A stretch of DNA of 64,000 nt from HGM04593 sp045647745 (GTDB taxonomy: Bacteria; Bacteroidota; Bacteroidia; Bacteroidales; Bacteroidaceae), in assembly GCA_045647745.1 (NCBI GenBank), contig JAZRMQ010000026.1:30996-94995 (forward strand). Direction: 5' to 3'. The position numbers and the translations under genes are program-made. How positions within the stretch are numbered: the stretch's first letter is position 1; the number at the start of each line of letters is the position of its first letter. Below, piece by piece: positions 17,141-25,210 of this stretch. The notes under the pieces were generated by a model. That model saw only the letters and a list, made by a program, of their open reading frames with translations. It was not told the DNA's origin and did not search any database.

Positions 17141-17506
17141 ATGAAAAAGATGATGATTTTTGCAGTGATGATGAGCGCAATGCTTATGCCTGCACAGATG
17201 ATGGCAAAAAACAACAAGGACAATGCCAAGCCTAGAGTAGAAAACCGAGTAGAAAATAAAAAAGAGAAGAGAGACGATAGAAACTACAAAAACGACTACA
17301 AGTTCGACAACAAAAAAGATTATAACAAAAAAGACAAATACGATAAAAAACCTAACAAGCCCAAGCCAATAATTATAAAAAAGCCCAAGCCTCGTCCAGA
17401 GCCCAAACCTAAAGTTCAAGTGAATGTGATAAACAATGTTAACCCCGTTGGCGCAGTTGCATCAGTGATAGGCCTTGCAGCATTAGTAGCAATAATAGCC
17501 AACTAA
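17141..17506 (+). CDS. Small secreted Lys/Asp/Asn-rich protein, copy 1
   Basis: The 121-residue product starts with a signal peptide (about 1-22, MLMPAQMMA/KN). The mature protein is low-complexity, with a middle section rich in Lys, Asn, Asp and Arg (about 23-75), a KPKPxPKPK-type Pro/Lys stretch (about 76-100), and a hydrophobic tail (about 103-121, AVASVIGLAALVAIIAN) that could insert in a membrane. I do not recognise a family. It is a tandem paralogue of the next gene: signal sequences are almost identical in DNA, the middles have diverged. Its strongly basic nature would suit binding to DNA, LPS or other anionic polymers, but that is only inference. Confidence 0.65.
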   Translation: MKKMMIFAVMMSAMLMPAQMMAKNNKDNAKPRVENRVENKKEKRDDRNYKNDYKFDNKKDYNKKDKYDKKPNKPKPIIIKKPKPRPEPKPKVQVNVINNVNPVGAVASVIGLAALVAIIAN

Positions 17507-17548
17507 ACAGAGAAAAAGAAATTTATTAACCTTAAAAAACTTGCAACT

Positions 17549-17962
17549 ATGAAGAAGATGATGTTTATTGCAGTGATAATGAGCGCAATGCTTATGCCTG
17601 CACAGATGATGGCAAAGAATAACAGGGACAATGCAAAGCCCAGAGTAGAAAACAGAATAAACAATAAAAAGGATTTTAAAGTAGCAGCAAAGAGAGCAAA
17701 TAAAAAAGACAAGTTTGCCAAGGCGCGCCCCATTAAGGTCAACGATAAGAAGTTTAGAGATAACAGACGAGCAAAGAAGCCCATAGCAAGGGCCAGAATG
17801 AGAAAACCGGCTCCACGATTCAAGCCTATGCCACGTCCGATACCCCGTCCGCGACCACTGCCACGCCCTATTTATCACAATCACTGCTGCGCAAATGATG
17901 TAGTAGAAACAGCAGCAACAATTGTTGGAATAGCTACATTAGCAGCCCTGATTGCCGACTAA
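17549..17962 (+). CDS. Small secreted Arg/Pro-rich protein, copy 2
   Basis: This 137-residue paralogue of the preceding gene shares the first 35 residues nearly intact, including the signal peptide and DNAKPRVENR, and a similar hydrophobic tail (VVETAATIVGIATLAALIAD). The middle differs: Lys/Arg-rich, then MPRPIPRPRPLPRPIY, and a His-Cys-Cys cluster (HNHCCAND) absent from copy 1. The 42-base gap between the two suggests one transcript. Function is unknown. Divergence limited to the central charged part suggests that composition rather than exact sequence is conserved. Confidence 0.65.
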   Translation: MKKMMFIAVIMSAMLMPAQMMAKNNRDNAKPRVENRINNKKDFKVAAKRANKKDKFAKARPIKVNDKKFRDNRRAKKPIARARMRKPAPRFKPMPRPIPRPRPLPRPIYHNHCCANDVVETAATIVGIATLAALIAD

Positions 17963-18036
17963 TAAAAAAGTGCTTAAATAAAAATAATGAATTTGTAGAA
18001 AGGTAAATAGCACTTAACAATTGATTAGAAATACCA

Positions 18037-18078
18037 ACAGAGGAGAACGACAGCTTAAAAACGTTCTCCTCTGTTTTA
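18037..18078 (+). terminator. Terminator after small basic proteins
   Basis: ACAGAGGAGAACG (18037-18049) and CGTTCTCCTCTGT (18062-18074) pair perfectly over a 12-base A-rich loop and are followed by TTTT-A. Confidence 0.9.
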
Positions 18079-18240
18079 CGCTGTAAACACAGCAAAAAGA
18101 TAATACAATTCAATAATATGGTTTATCCAACTCAAAAATTTCGGACAGTGCAAAATTAGTGGCAGTGCAACAGCAATGCAATAACAAATAATTATGAATA
18201 TGAAAATAACCGATAGCAACATCTATCTATTTTGCCCTAC

Positions 18241-18260
18241 TTTAGTTATAAATAACTAAA
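18241..18260. promoter_or_regulatory. Palindromic operator candidate upstream of feoAB
   Basis: The 20 bases form a perfect dyad: TTTAGTTAT, AA, ATAACTAAA. Size and symmetry resemble DtxR/MntR-family boxes (TTAGG-type dyads) and would suit metal-dependent control of iron uptake. It lies about 30 bases before the -33 box. The protein that binds is not encoded in this window. Confidence 0.5.
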
Positions 18261-18289
18261 AAAAAGGAAATTTTAAGATAATCTATCTA

Positions 18290-18320
18290 TTGTCAATGTT
18301 ATAAAAGAGAACTATTTTTG
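18290..18320 (+). promoter_or_regulatory. Promoter of the feoAB operon
   Basis: TTG (18290-18292) and TATTTTTG (18313-18320) are 20 bases apart, matching the -33/-7 arrangement. Transcription would start near 18327, about 60 bases before the feoAB ATG. Confidence 0.6.
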
Positions 18321-18389
18321 CATAAAGCAAAAATAGGAATCAAAAGGTTTTTCTTTTCACATAGAAAAACCACAAGAATATTATTTGAG

Positions 18390-20888
18390 ATGAAATTATC
18401 GGAGCTGAAAAATGGCGAAACAGCGGTCATTGTACGTTTGTCGGGGCACGGCGGCTTTCGTAAACGCATAATGGAGATGGGGTTCATTCGAGGAGAGAAG
18501 GTAACCTCGGTGCTCGATTCTCCAATGCACGACCCTATAAAGTACAATGTTATGGGGTACGAGGTGCTTTTACGTCGCAACGAAGCTGCAATGATAGAGG
18601 TGCTTCCCGAGGAGGATGCTAAGCGCGAACTATCACCAGCGCCAACATATAATTGCATCTCATTGTGCGACAATTGTGCCGGATGCAACGGACAATGCAG
18701 CAGCAACTACAAAAATGCGACAGAAAGACGAAATGTCATCAACGTTGCACTAGTAGGCAACCCAAATAGTGGCAAGACCTCTATTTTTAATGCTCTGGCA
18801 AACAAAAACGAACACGTCGGCAACTATAGTGGTGTTACAGTAGATGCAAAGACGGGTAGTTTCAACTACAAGGGCTACCGCATAAACCTCACCGATTTGC
18901 CGGGAACATACTCTATTGCAGCCTACTCGCCCGAGGAGATATATGTACGCCGACACCTCTTTGAGCAGATGCCCGATATTATCATAAATTCAGTTGTTGC
19001 ATCGAACCTAGAGCGCAATCTCTACCTCACCACAGAGCTCATTGATATGAATTTGCGCACCGTTATTGCGCTGAATATGTATGATGAGCTATTAGCACAA
19101 GGAGCGCAAGTGGACTACAAGCATCTTGGTGATATGATTGGTGTCCCTATGATACCTACCGTTGCACGCAATAACAAAGGGCTCGACAAGTTGTTGGATA
19201 CTGTAATAGAAATTTTCGAAGGTAAAAACAGGGCAACCCGCCACATACATATTAACTACGGAAATATAATTGAGGAACAGATTGCACCACTATCGGCCGA
19301 GATGCACAAAGCTGATGACCTGCCACAACAGTTTCCGGTGCGCTACTGGGCACTCAAATTGCTTGAGAATGACCAAGAAGCATTACGCAATCTTTCAAAT
19401 TGCCTCGAGGTTGAAAAATGGAAGGCAATGGCCGAGGAGGGCGCGAAAAAAATTGAAACACAAACAGGCTCTGATGTCTTACTCAAGCCACAAAGGCATC
19501 TTGGGATAGGGCACGGAGTAGATGTAGAGACAGCTATCAGTGGTGCAAAATATGGTTTTATCAATGGAGCGTTGCAAGAGACATTTAAGCCGGGCAACAA
19601 AGATACACTAAAAAAGACACACCGCATCGACCGCCTTGTAGCAAACCGCTGGCTCGGATTTCCAATATTTTTACTCGTTATGTGGGCAATGTTCAGTTCG
19701 GTCTTTCTGCTTGGTGCCTATCCACAAGAGTGGATTGAGATGCTTTTTGCTTGGATTGGTGAATATACCACAAAAATTCTGCCACAAGGAGCATTCCAAG
19801 ATTTGCTTGTAAACGGAATAATAAGTGGCATTGGCAGCGTAGCTGTATTTATTCCACAGATTTTGATATTGTATCTTTTTATTTCTTTGATGGAAGATTC
19901 GGGATATATGGCACGCGCGGCTTTCATTATGGACAAGCTGATGCACAAGATGGGGCTACACGGAAAATCGTTTATTCCAATGCTTATGGGCTTTGGTTGC
20001 AATGTACCCGCTATAATGGCAACACGCACCATCGAGAGCCGTAGCAGTCGCATTATAACTATATTAATTACTCCCTTTATGTCGTGCAGCGCACGCCTAC
20101 CCGTGCTAATATTGTTCACCGGAGCATTTTTCCCCGAGCACGCAGCTCTTGTTCTTATGGGACTTTATCTGCTGGGCATTGTTGTAGCGATAGTCACTGC
20201 ACGCCTTCTGCGCCTTGTAAAATTCCAAAAAGACGAGACTCCTTTTGTTATGGAGCTCCCCCCCTATCGTTTGCCGACACTGCGTGCAACGTTGCGCCAT
20301 ATGTGGGAAAAGTGCTCACAATACATAAAGAAGATTGGAACAGTAATTTTATTATCGACCATAGTTATATGGTTCTTGAGTTACTACCCAAGGCCAAACG
20401 AGGGCAAAGAACAAAGAGTGCAGAATAAAGAGTACAGCACAAAGAGCGCTGTTGAGAATGAATATAATTTTGAGCAAATTACAGAAGAGGCAACCATCAG
20501 TGGTATCAATAAACACTCTTTCATTGCTATGCTTGGTCGCGCAGTGGAGCCGATGCTTGCACCCATTGGACAAAATTGGCGTTCGAGCATTGCTATAATA
20601 ACCAGCATACCGGCAAAAGAGCTTGTAGTGAGCACCTTGGGAGTGCTTTACAGCAGCGACTCCGACGAGAGCGTCACAGATGACCTGAAAGCATCGGGTG
20701 ACTTTATGCCACGCTCGGCAGCAGCCTTCCTAGTATTTATTTTGCTCTTTTTCCCCTGCATTGCAACCATTGCAGCCATTGCAAATGAGACAGGCAGCAA
20801 AAAATGGGCACTATTCTCAATCATATACAACACAGCCATTGCTTGGATAGTTGCATATATTGTGTACGCCATCGGTGGGTTATTATAA
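18390..20888 (+). CDS. feoB: Ferrous iron transporter, FeoA-FeoB fusion
   Basis: The ATG at 18390 starts the FeoA domain directly (MKLSELKNGE); the frame is open further upstream but begins inside the promoter. The 832 residues contain FeoA (about 1-75, SH3-like), a cysteine cluster (Cys89, 93, 96, 99, 103), a FeoB G domain with G1 GNPNSGKT (123-130), G3 DLPG (169-172) and an N-x-Y-D G4, then about eight or more membrane segments with Gate motifs (GFGCNVPAIMATR). It imports Fe2+ across the inner membrane. The Cys-rich linker between the two domains may sense iron or redox. A polar, repeat-rich insertion lies near residues 670-705. It leads an iron and stress operon. Confidence 0.95.
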   Translation: MKLSELKNGETAVIVRLSGHGGFRKRIMEMGFIRGEKVTSVLDSPMHDPIKYNVMGYEVLLRRNEAAMIEVLPEEDAKRELSPAPTYNCISLCDNCAGCNGQCSSNYKNATERRNVINVALVGNPNSGKTSIFNALANKNEHVGNYSGVTVDAKTGSFNYKGYRINLTDLPGTYSIAAYSPEEIYVRRHLFEQMPDIIINSVVASNLERNLYLTTELIDMNLRTVIALNMYDELLAQGAQVDYKHLGDMIGVPMIPTVARNNKGLDKLLDTVIEIFEGKNRATRHIHINYGNIIEEQIAPLSAEMHKADDLPQQFPVRYWALKLLENDQEALRNLSNCLEVEKWKAMAEEGAKKIETQTGSDVLLKPQRHLGIGHGVDVETAISGAKYGFINGALQETFKPGNKDTLKKTHRIDRLVANRWLGFPIFLLVMWAMFSSVFLLGAYPQEWIEMLFAWIGEYTTKILPQGAFQDLLVNGIISGIGSVAVFIPQILILYLFISLMEDSGYMARAAFIMDKLMHKMGLHGKSFIPMLMGFGCNVPAIMATRTIESRSSRIITILITPFMSCSARLPVLILFTGAFFPEHAALVLMGLYLLGIVVAIVTARLLRLVKFQKDETPFVMELPPYRLPTLRATLRHMWEKCSQYIKKIGTVILLSTIVIWFLSYYPRPNEGKEQRVQNKEYSTKSAVENEYNFEQITEEATISGINKHSFIAMLGRAVEPMLAPIGQNWRSSIAIITSIPAKELVVSTLGVLYSSDSDESVTDDLKASGDFMPRSAAAFLVFILLFFPCIATIAAIANETGSKKWALFSIIYNTAIAWIVAYIVYAIGGLL

Positions 20889-20907
20889 GAATTTAACAAT
20901 AAACAAA

Positions 20908-21612
20908 ATGAATCATAAAACTACAATATACTATCAACGAATGAAGATGGCCGACCTTGTGGCCAGTGACATAAGCCTGCTGTCGATACTGCAACGCCTG
21001 AACATTGCGCTTGGATTCGGAGAGGCAACAGTTGCCGAGGTGTGCGCACAGCACAATATTTCGGTCGACCTGTTTCTGATGATATGCAATATCTACTCTT
21101 TCCGTGATTATCAGCCACAGATAGAGACACTGACCGATGAAGATATAAAATACATAACAATGTATCTGCGTGCATCACACAAATACTACTCTACCATCTG
21201 CTTTCCATCGTTGCACAACAACATTCACAAGATGGTAAAGGAACTTGATGAGGTAAGCCGCAAACTGATTGATAAGTTTTACGACGACTACGACAACGAG
21301 GTAAACAATCACTTCCAATATGAGGAAGAGGTTGTCTTTCCATACATTGAAAAGCTGCTGAACAACAAGTTGAGTGGCGACAAAGGGTTCAGAATTTCAC
21401 TATTCGAACACAGCCACGGCAACATCAACGAGAAACTCAATGATTTGAGCAATATTATCATAAAATACCTGAGCAAGGATTATACATCGCAGTTGAGATT
21501 TGACATTCTCAACGAAATTCACTGCATTGGAAACGACCTTTTAAAGCATTCCGACATTGAGAACAGGTTGCTTGTTCCACTAGTGGAAAAAATTGAATTG
21601 CGCTATGAATAA
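20908..21612 (+). CDS. Hemerythrin-domain protein, RIC/YtfE-like
   Basis: The 234-residue protein starts 19 bases after feoAB. The N-terminal part (about 40-55, TVAEVCAQHNIS) resembles the ScdA/DUF542 region of iron-sulfur repair proteins; the rest is a four-helix hemerythrin fold with candidate di-iron ligands His91, His135, Glu139, His168/170, His205, His214 and Glu218. RIC proteins repair Fe-S clusters damaged by nitric oxide or peroxide and can donate iron. Placement behind an iron importer supports that role. Oxygen or NO sensing for the adjacent LuxR regulator is an alternative. Confidence 0.8.
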   Translation: MNHKTTIYYQRMKMADLVASDISLLSILQRLNIALGFGEATVAEVCAQHNISVDLFLMICNIYSFRDYQPQIETLTDEDIKYITMYLRASHKYYSTICFPSLHNNIHKMVKELDEVSRKLIDKFYDDYDNEVNNHFQYEEEVVFPYIEKLLNNKLSGDKGFRISLFEHSHGNINEKLNDLSNIIIKYLSKDYTSQLRFDILNEIHCIGNDLLKHSDIENRLLVPLVEKIELRYE

Positions 21613-22198
21613 GGAGGGTAAATACAACATTGTGCTCATTGAGCCATCTGAAATTATAGCAACCGGCATCTCGGCTATAATAAACAGTAACCCTAAATTC
21701 AATGTTACACAGACACTGAATGACCCTTCGTACTACAACTCGAATAACAACGACATTGACATTGTAATAATAAACCCAACGGTTGTAGATTATAACGACA
21801 GGCTTGATATACGCTCTTGGTTAGGTGTTGGCAACACCGCGCTTGTGGCACTCACGCATAGTAACTACGAAGAGAGTGTCCTGCGACAATATGATGAGTG
21901 CATTGGTGTTTATGACAGCGCTGCACGCATAATACAAAAGCTAAAGAATGCAATTGACGAGAACAGCAAAAACCCCAAGAACGACCTCAACGAGCTCTCT
22001 TCGCGCGAAAAAGATATTCTCGCAGCAGTAGCAATGGGAAAGACCAACAAGGAGATTGCCGACGAGTTCAATATCTCAATATATACAGTAATATCACACC
22101 GCCGTAACATTTCGCAAAAATTAGGCATCAACAGTATACCGGGACTAACCGTCTATGCGATTATGAATAAATTGGTGGATATCTCGGATTTTGGATAA
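21605..22198 (+). CDS. LuxR-type regulator with atypical receiver
   Basis: The ATG at 21605 gives 197 residues and overlaps the hemerythrin gene by 8 bases. The C-terminal GerE/LuxR helix-turn-helix is clear (LSSREKDILAAVAMGKTNKEIADEF, about 130-190). The N-terminal domain has receiver-like strands (YNIVLIEPSE, IDIVIINPTVV), but the position of the phosphoacceptor Asp reads Asn-Pro, and the acidic pair is a single Glu. It is probably controlled by something other than a histidine kinase, perhaps the coupled hemerythrin protein. Targets may include this operon. Confidence 0.82.
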   Translation: MNKEGKYNIVLIEPSEIIATGISAIINSNPKFNVTQTLNDPSYYNSNNNDIDIVIINPTVVDYNDRLDIRSWLGVGNTALVALTHSNYEESVLRQYDECIGVYDSAARIIQKLKNAIDENSKNPKNDLNELSSREKDILAAVAMGKTNKEIADEFNISIYTVISHRRNISQKLGINSIPGLTVYAIMNKLVDISDFG

Positions 22199-22205
22199 AA
22201 AGATT

Positions 22206-22673
22206 ATGGCCGAAGAATTACACATTGCACAGGGTGGCAAGGAGGAGAAATATGCGCTGCTATACAAGCAGATAGCTGCAGTTATTGAGAGCGAGAGCGA
22301 CACAATTGCCATTATGGCAAATGTTGCAGCGATGATACACCACACATTTGGGTTCTGGTGGACAGGGTTCTACCGTGTGATTGACAACGAACTTATTCTT
22401 GGACCTTTTCAAGGGCCTTTAGCGTGCAGCCGCATCGCATACGGAAAAGGAGTCTGCGGCACAGCGTGGAGGGAAAAACGCACACAGGTAGTACCCGACG
22501 TCGAGTTATTTCCCGGGCACATTGCCTGCAGCAGCGCATCGAAAAGCGAGATTGTCGTTCCGTTATTCAAAGAAAACGAAGTTATTGCAGTGTTGGATAT
22601 TGATAGCGAAGAACTTGCCACGTTCGACGATACAGACAAGCTGTGGCTCGAAAGGATTGTGGAACTTTTATAA
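22206..22673 (+). CDS. msrC: Free methionine-(R)-sulfoxide reductase, GAF type
   Basis: The 155-residue protein, starting at ATG 22206 rather than the upstream TTG, is a single GAF domain. Three cysteines, Cys74, Cys84 and Cys108, are spaced by 10 and 24 residues, exactly as in fRMsr enzymes (Cys84/94/118 in the E. coli form). The FWWTGFYRV, GPFQGPLACSRI and KGVCGTAW segments are characteristic. It reduces free methionine-R-sulfoxide using thioredoxin. As last gene of the feo operon it links iron import with repair of oxidative damage. Confidence 0.92.
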   Translation: MAEELHIAQGGKEEKYALLYKQIAAVIESESDTIAIMANVAAMIHHTFGFWWTGFYRVIDNELILGPFQGPLACSRIAYGKGVCGTAWREKRTQVVPDVELFPGHIACSSASKSEIVVPLFKENEVIAVLDIDSEELATFDDTDKLWLERIVELL

Positions 22674-22677
22674 GATT

Positions 22678-22715
22678 AAAGGATGTATTCTGAGAAAGAT
22701 TACATCCTTTTTTTC
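22678..22715. terminator. Bidirectional terminator between msrC and DUF454 gene
   Basis: AAAGGATGTA (22678-22687) pairs with TACATCCTTT (22701-22710) and is followed by a T-run on the plus strand; the left flank supplies T on the minus strand. The right arm includes the stop codon of the convergent gene. Confidence 0.8.
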
Positions 22716-23068
22716 AGCGTCTTATAGCTTAGTATGTGTATTGTCACCCCCAATGCTATGACAAGAAAGATTGTACTCAGCCACCACTCTTCGGCAACAA
22801 AAAAAGCGCAATAAAGCAACGTTGCCCACACCATTGACACCGAAACAATCTTCACACGCAACGGCAAAGCCTTATGTTCTCTGAAATTCTTTATGTATAC
22901 CCCAAGATATTTATGCGACATCAACCAATCATACAACCTTTGCGAGCTACGCATATATAGTGTAGCCGAGAGCAACAAAAAGGGAGTCGTAGGCAACACA
23001 GGCAGAAATATACCCATAATGCCCAACACAAGAGAAACGCTACCAAAAAATGCCAGAAGAATTTTCAT
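22700..23068 (-). CDS. DUF454 (YbaN family) inner membrane protein
   Basis: The 122-residue form starting MKILLAFFG is chosen because the family begins with this hydrophobic segment; an upstream Met exists. The pattern LGIMGIFLPVLPTTPFLLLSA is diagnostic of DUF454/YbaN, followed by RSSQRLYDWLMSHKYLG and two further membrane segments. The function of this widespread family is not established. It is monocistronic and convergent with the feo operon. Confidence 0.88.
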   Translation of the reverse strand: MKILLAFFGSVSLVLGIMGIFLPVLPTTPFLLLSATLYMRSSQRLYDWLMSHKYLGVYIKNFREHKALPLRVKIVSVSMVWATLLYCAFFVAEEWWLSTIFLVIALGVTIHILSYKTLKKRM

Positions 23069-23228
23069 ATTTTTTATTTGCCAACGCGAAGGTACAAAAA
23101 AAACCGATAGCGGACACAAGAGTAACAATGAGTTAATATTTTTTCAGAAAAAACCTTTTTTATACATATTTTTTTGTACATTGCACCCAATAAAAGAAAC
23201 ATTGTCTAACCTTAAACTCCCTACAGCT

Positions 23229-23732
23229 ATGAAAAAGTTTATGTTTCTATTTACGGTTATCTTATTTTTAGGAGTTAAAACAGGCTATGCGCAAGAGGCA
23301 CAGACCGAGTCCAAGATTGGGCCACTTGTTGGAATGTGGCAATATGTTGAGGAGGTTACGACAACAGATGGCGAAAAAGCCTATATAGGCAAACAGATTT
23401 TCAAGACAATCACCGAAGACAATACATACTTTGTTATTCTGGGAGTGAATATCCCGATAAAAGAAGCCGATTGGGCCGATAGCAAAACAAGTACATTGGC
23501 ATTCATCACCCAACAGGGAGAGATTGAGATGAAAGAGGATAACACCTATCTTGAGTATATCAACAATCACTATCTTGACAAGAGCCTCAACAATACAATC
23601 TCTAATCTGCGTTACAGATTCAGTGAGGAGAATAAAAATATTCTTTACGTGGAATACAACCTCAATGGCACCGACAATGATAATTGGATCAGTGAAATTT
23701 GGTTACGCGTAATTCCATTAGGAGCAAAATAG
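23229..23732 (+). CDS. Small secreted protein, DUF4488/lipocalin-like
   Basis: The 167-residue product has a signal peptide (about 1-21, GYA/QE). The mature part begins with PLVGMWQYVEEV, the opening strand usual in small lipocalin-like Bacteroidales proteins, and continues as a beta-rich domain ending in IWLRVIPL. I think it belongs to DUF4488 or a close relative but cannot confirm that. It stands alone between a divergent DUF454 gene and a strong hairpin. No ligand can be proposed. Confidence 0.6.
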   Translation: MKKFMFLFTVILFLGVKTGYAQEAQTESKIGPLVGMWQYVEEVTTTDGEKAYIGKQIFKTITEDNTYFVILGVNIPIKEADWADSKTSTLAFITQQGEIEMKEDNTYLEYINNHYLDKSLNNTISNLRYRFSEENKNILYVEYNLNGTDNDNWISEIWLRVIPLGAK

Positions 23733-23740
23733 AAGTAAAA

Positions 23741-23788
23741 GATATACAACAAGAGGATGACTAGTTAGTCATCCTCTTGTTGTATATC
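23741..23788. terminator. Perfect 22-bp hairpin, bidirectional terminator
   Basis: Bases 23741-23762 and 23767-23788 are perfect reverse complements with a 4-base loop. The stem overlaps the last codons and stop of the minus-strand gene that ends at 23761 and follows the plus-strand gene ending at 23732. Confidence 0.85.
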
Positions 23789-24498
23789 TCAAGCACCATT
23801 ATATAAATAAATGGCAACAGATATAACACTGCAGTTACAACATTCCAAGAGAGACCGCATATTGACTGAACACCGGCATATTGCAAACAGGGAACAATAC
23901 CCGCAGCCGGCAGAAGCGCCATCATTGCAGGAGCAAACAAAATAAATGCGTTTCCGGCAGAAACTATCACATCAAGTGTTGAACGATAGCTACCATATAT
24001 AAAGCCATATATCAACGACACAAAAAGCACCCCAACAAACAGCAGCAGCATCCAGCCTTGCACTAGTGGGGAAAGCATTAGTTCTTCAGTTACTCCGCTT
24101 AGGATGTTCCACGGAGATATTGTTGACATATACAGCAACACAATGTAACAGATTGCCGCAACAAGTGAGAACAACAATGCGCGCCACTCCGAGACTGTCA
24201 AACGGCGCATAGAGAACAAACGCCCCAGCGCTTTTGTGAGCCCCGAACCGCGCAATAGTCCATAAGTAGCGACAAGCATCATAACAGCCCCCCACGGCAA
24301 TGCATCAATAGAGGGTAATGCTGTACGCAGAGCCCAACGCACACCCTCTGCACTTATTAATGACGATGAGTAAAACATTCCATCAGACAACAACCGCACC
24401 ACATCAACAAAGAATGCACCAATCCACACCATCAACAACAGCAACAGATAGAGGGGCAGAGGATAGTAATATGCTCTTCTATTACTCATCAGCTTCAA
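23761..24498 (-). CDS. Half-size AbgT-like membrane protein
   Basis: The 245-residue protein has six or so hydrophobic segments. The stretch SLISAEGVRWALRTALPS, followed by PWGAVMMLVATYGLLRGSGL, resembles the N-terminal part of AbgT p-aminobenzoyl-glutamate transporters, which are about twice as long. No second half is encoded nearby. It may be a reduced transporter-like protein or a family member that works as a partner. Its first 17 bases overlap the end of the response regulator gene, so it is the last gene of a three-gene signalling operon, and may be sensor-linked. Confidence 0.5.
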   Translation of the reverse strand: MKLMSNRRAYYYPLPLYLLLLLMVWIGAFFVDVVRLLSDGMFYSSSLISAEGVRWALRTALPSIDALPWGAVMMLVATYGLLRGSGLTKALGRLFSMRRLTVSEWRALLFSLVAAICYIVLLYMSTISPWNILSGVTEELMLSPLVQGWMLLLFVGVLFVSLIYGFIYGSYRSTLDVIVSAGNAFILFAPAMMALLPAAGIVPCLQYAGVQSICGLSWNVVTAVLYLLPFIYIMVLEIYNKRMTN

Positions 24499-25204
24499 GA
24501 TTTTCTACATCTATTATGTGCAATTCAATGGCACGAACCACCAAACGAGTCACATTTATACCACGTTGCTCGCTATCGGGGAAAAGACGGGATATGAGGT
24601 CGGCCTGACGTTTCTCGAGTGACTTTACACCAAAAGGCATTGTTTTTAGCGAGGCAACCATCTCTTTAGTGTATCCTAGTGCAAGATGACGCAAGAAACA
24701 CTCATCGTAGCGGTCAATCTCATAATGTATCAACGATTTTTGACGCGCGACCTCACGATTTACATTCTCGCGAAAGCGTTCGACAAGTTTCTCAAGGACA
24801 GGCTGATTAAAGACATTCCGTTTCCCGGCCATAACATTGTAAATCTCGTGTTTGGTCAGCAGTTCGCCAGTTTTCAATGTTATGCCATCGGCGCCGGCAT
24901 CAAGCACGTCAACCCATAGTTTCTCATTCAGCAACTCTCCGGTAAAGACAAGGACCTTCATCTGCGGATACTCTTTTTTCATTCTCGCGCATATATCCAC
25001 GCCCACCGTTGTTGAGCCACCAAGCCCCAAGTCAAGCAATAGCAAATCGGGGACAGCACGTTCCAACACCTCATTAAGTTCGTTCTCATTCGATGCAACG
25101 CCAATCACGTCAGCCTCGGGCAGCTCGGTGCGAAAAATCTCCTCTGTGCCTTTAAGCTCAAGCCTTGCATCTTCAACTATTACTACACTGAATTTATCTA
25201 TCAT
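24482..25204 (-). CDS. Response regulator with degenerate C-terminal HTH
   Basis: The 240-residue protein has a full receiver domain (about 5-120): acidic pair Glu11/Asp12, phosphoacceptor Asp58 in LLLLDLGLGG, a Thr in VFTGE and a Lys in TLKTG. The C-terminal part (about 150-240) is helical, with DECFLRHLALGYTKEMVASL resembling a LuxR-type HTH that has drifted from the usual signature. It begins 6 bases after the stop of the tandem kinase gene and is its obvious partner. Whether it binds DNA is uncertain. Confidence 0.85.
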   Translation of the reverse strand: MIDKFSVVIVEDARLELKGTEEIFRTELPEADVIGVASNENELNEVLERAVPDLLLLDLGLGGSTTVGVDICARMKKEYPQMKVLVFTGELLNEKLWVDVLDAGADGITLKTGELLTKHEIYNVMAGKRNVFNQPVLEKLVERFRENVNREVARQKSLIHYEIDRYDECFLRHLALGYTKEMVASLKTMPFGVKSLEKRQADLISRLFPDSEQRGINVTRLVVRAIELHIIDVENLEADE

Positions 25205-25210
25205 AATTCA

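Larger units (their letters stand above)
17963..18389. other. Intergenic region with terminator, palindrome and feo promoter
   Basis: About 430 bases carry no gene. They hold the terminator of the small-protein pair, a perfect 20-base palindrome (18241-18260), two copies of ATCTATCTATT 60 bases apart (18221-18231, 18281-18291) and the feoAB promoter. The remainder is A/T rich without visible structure. Confidence 0.7.
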
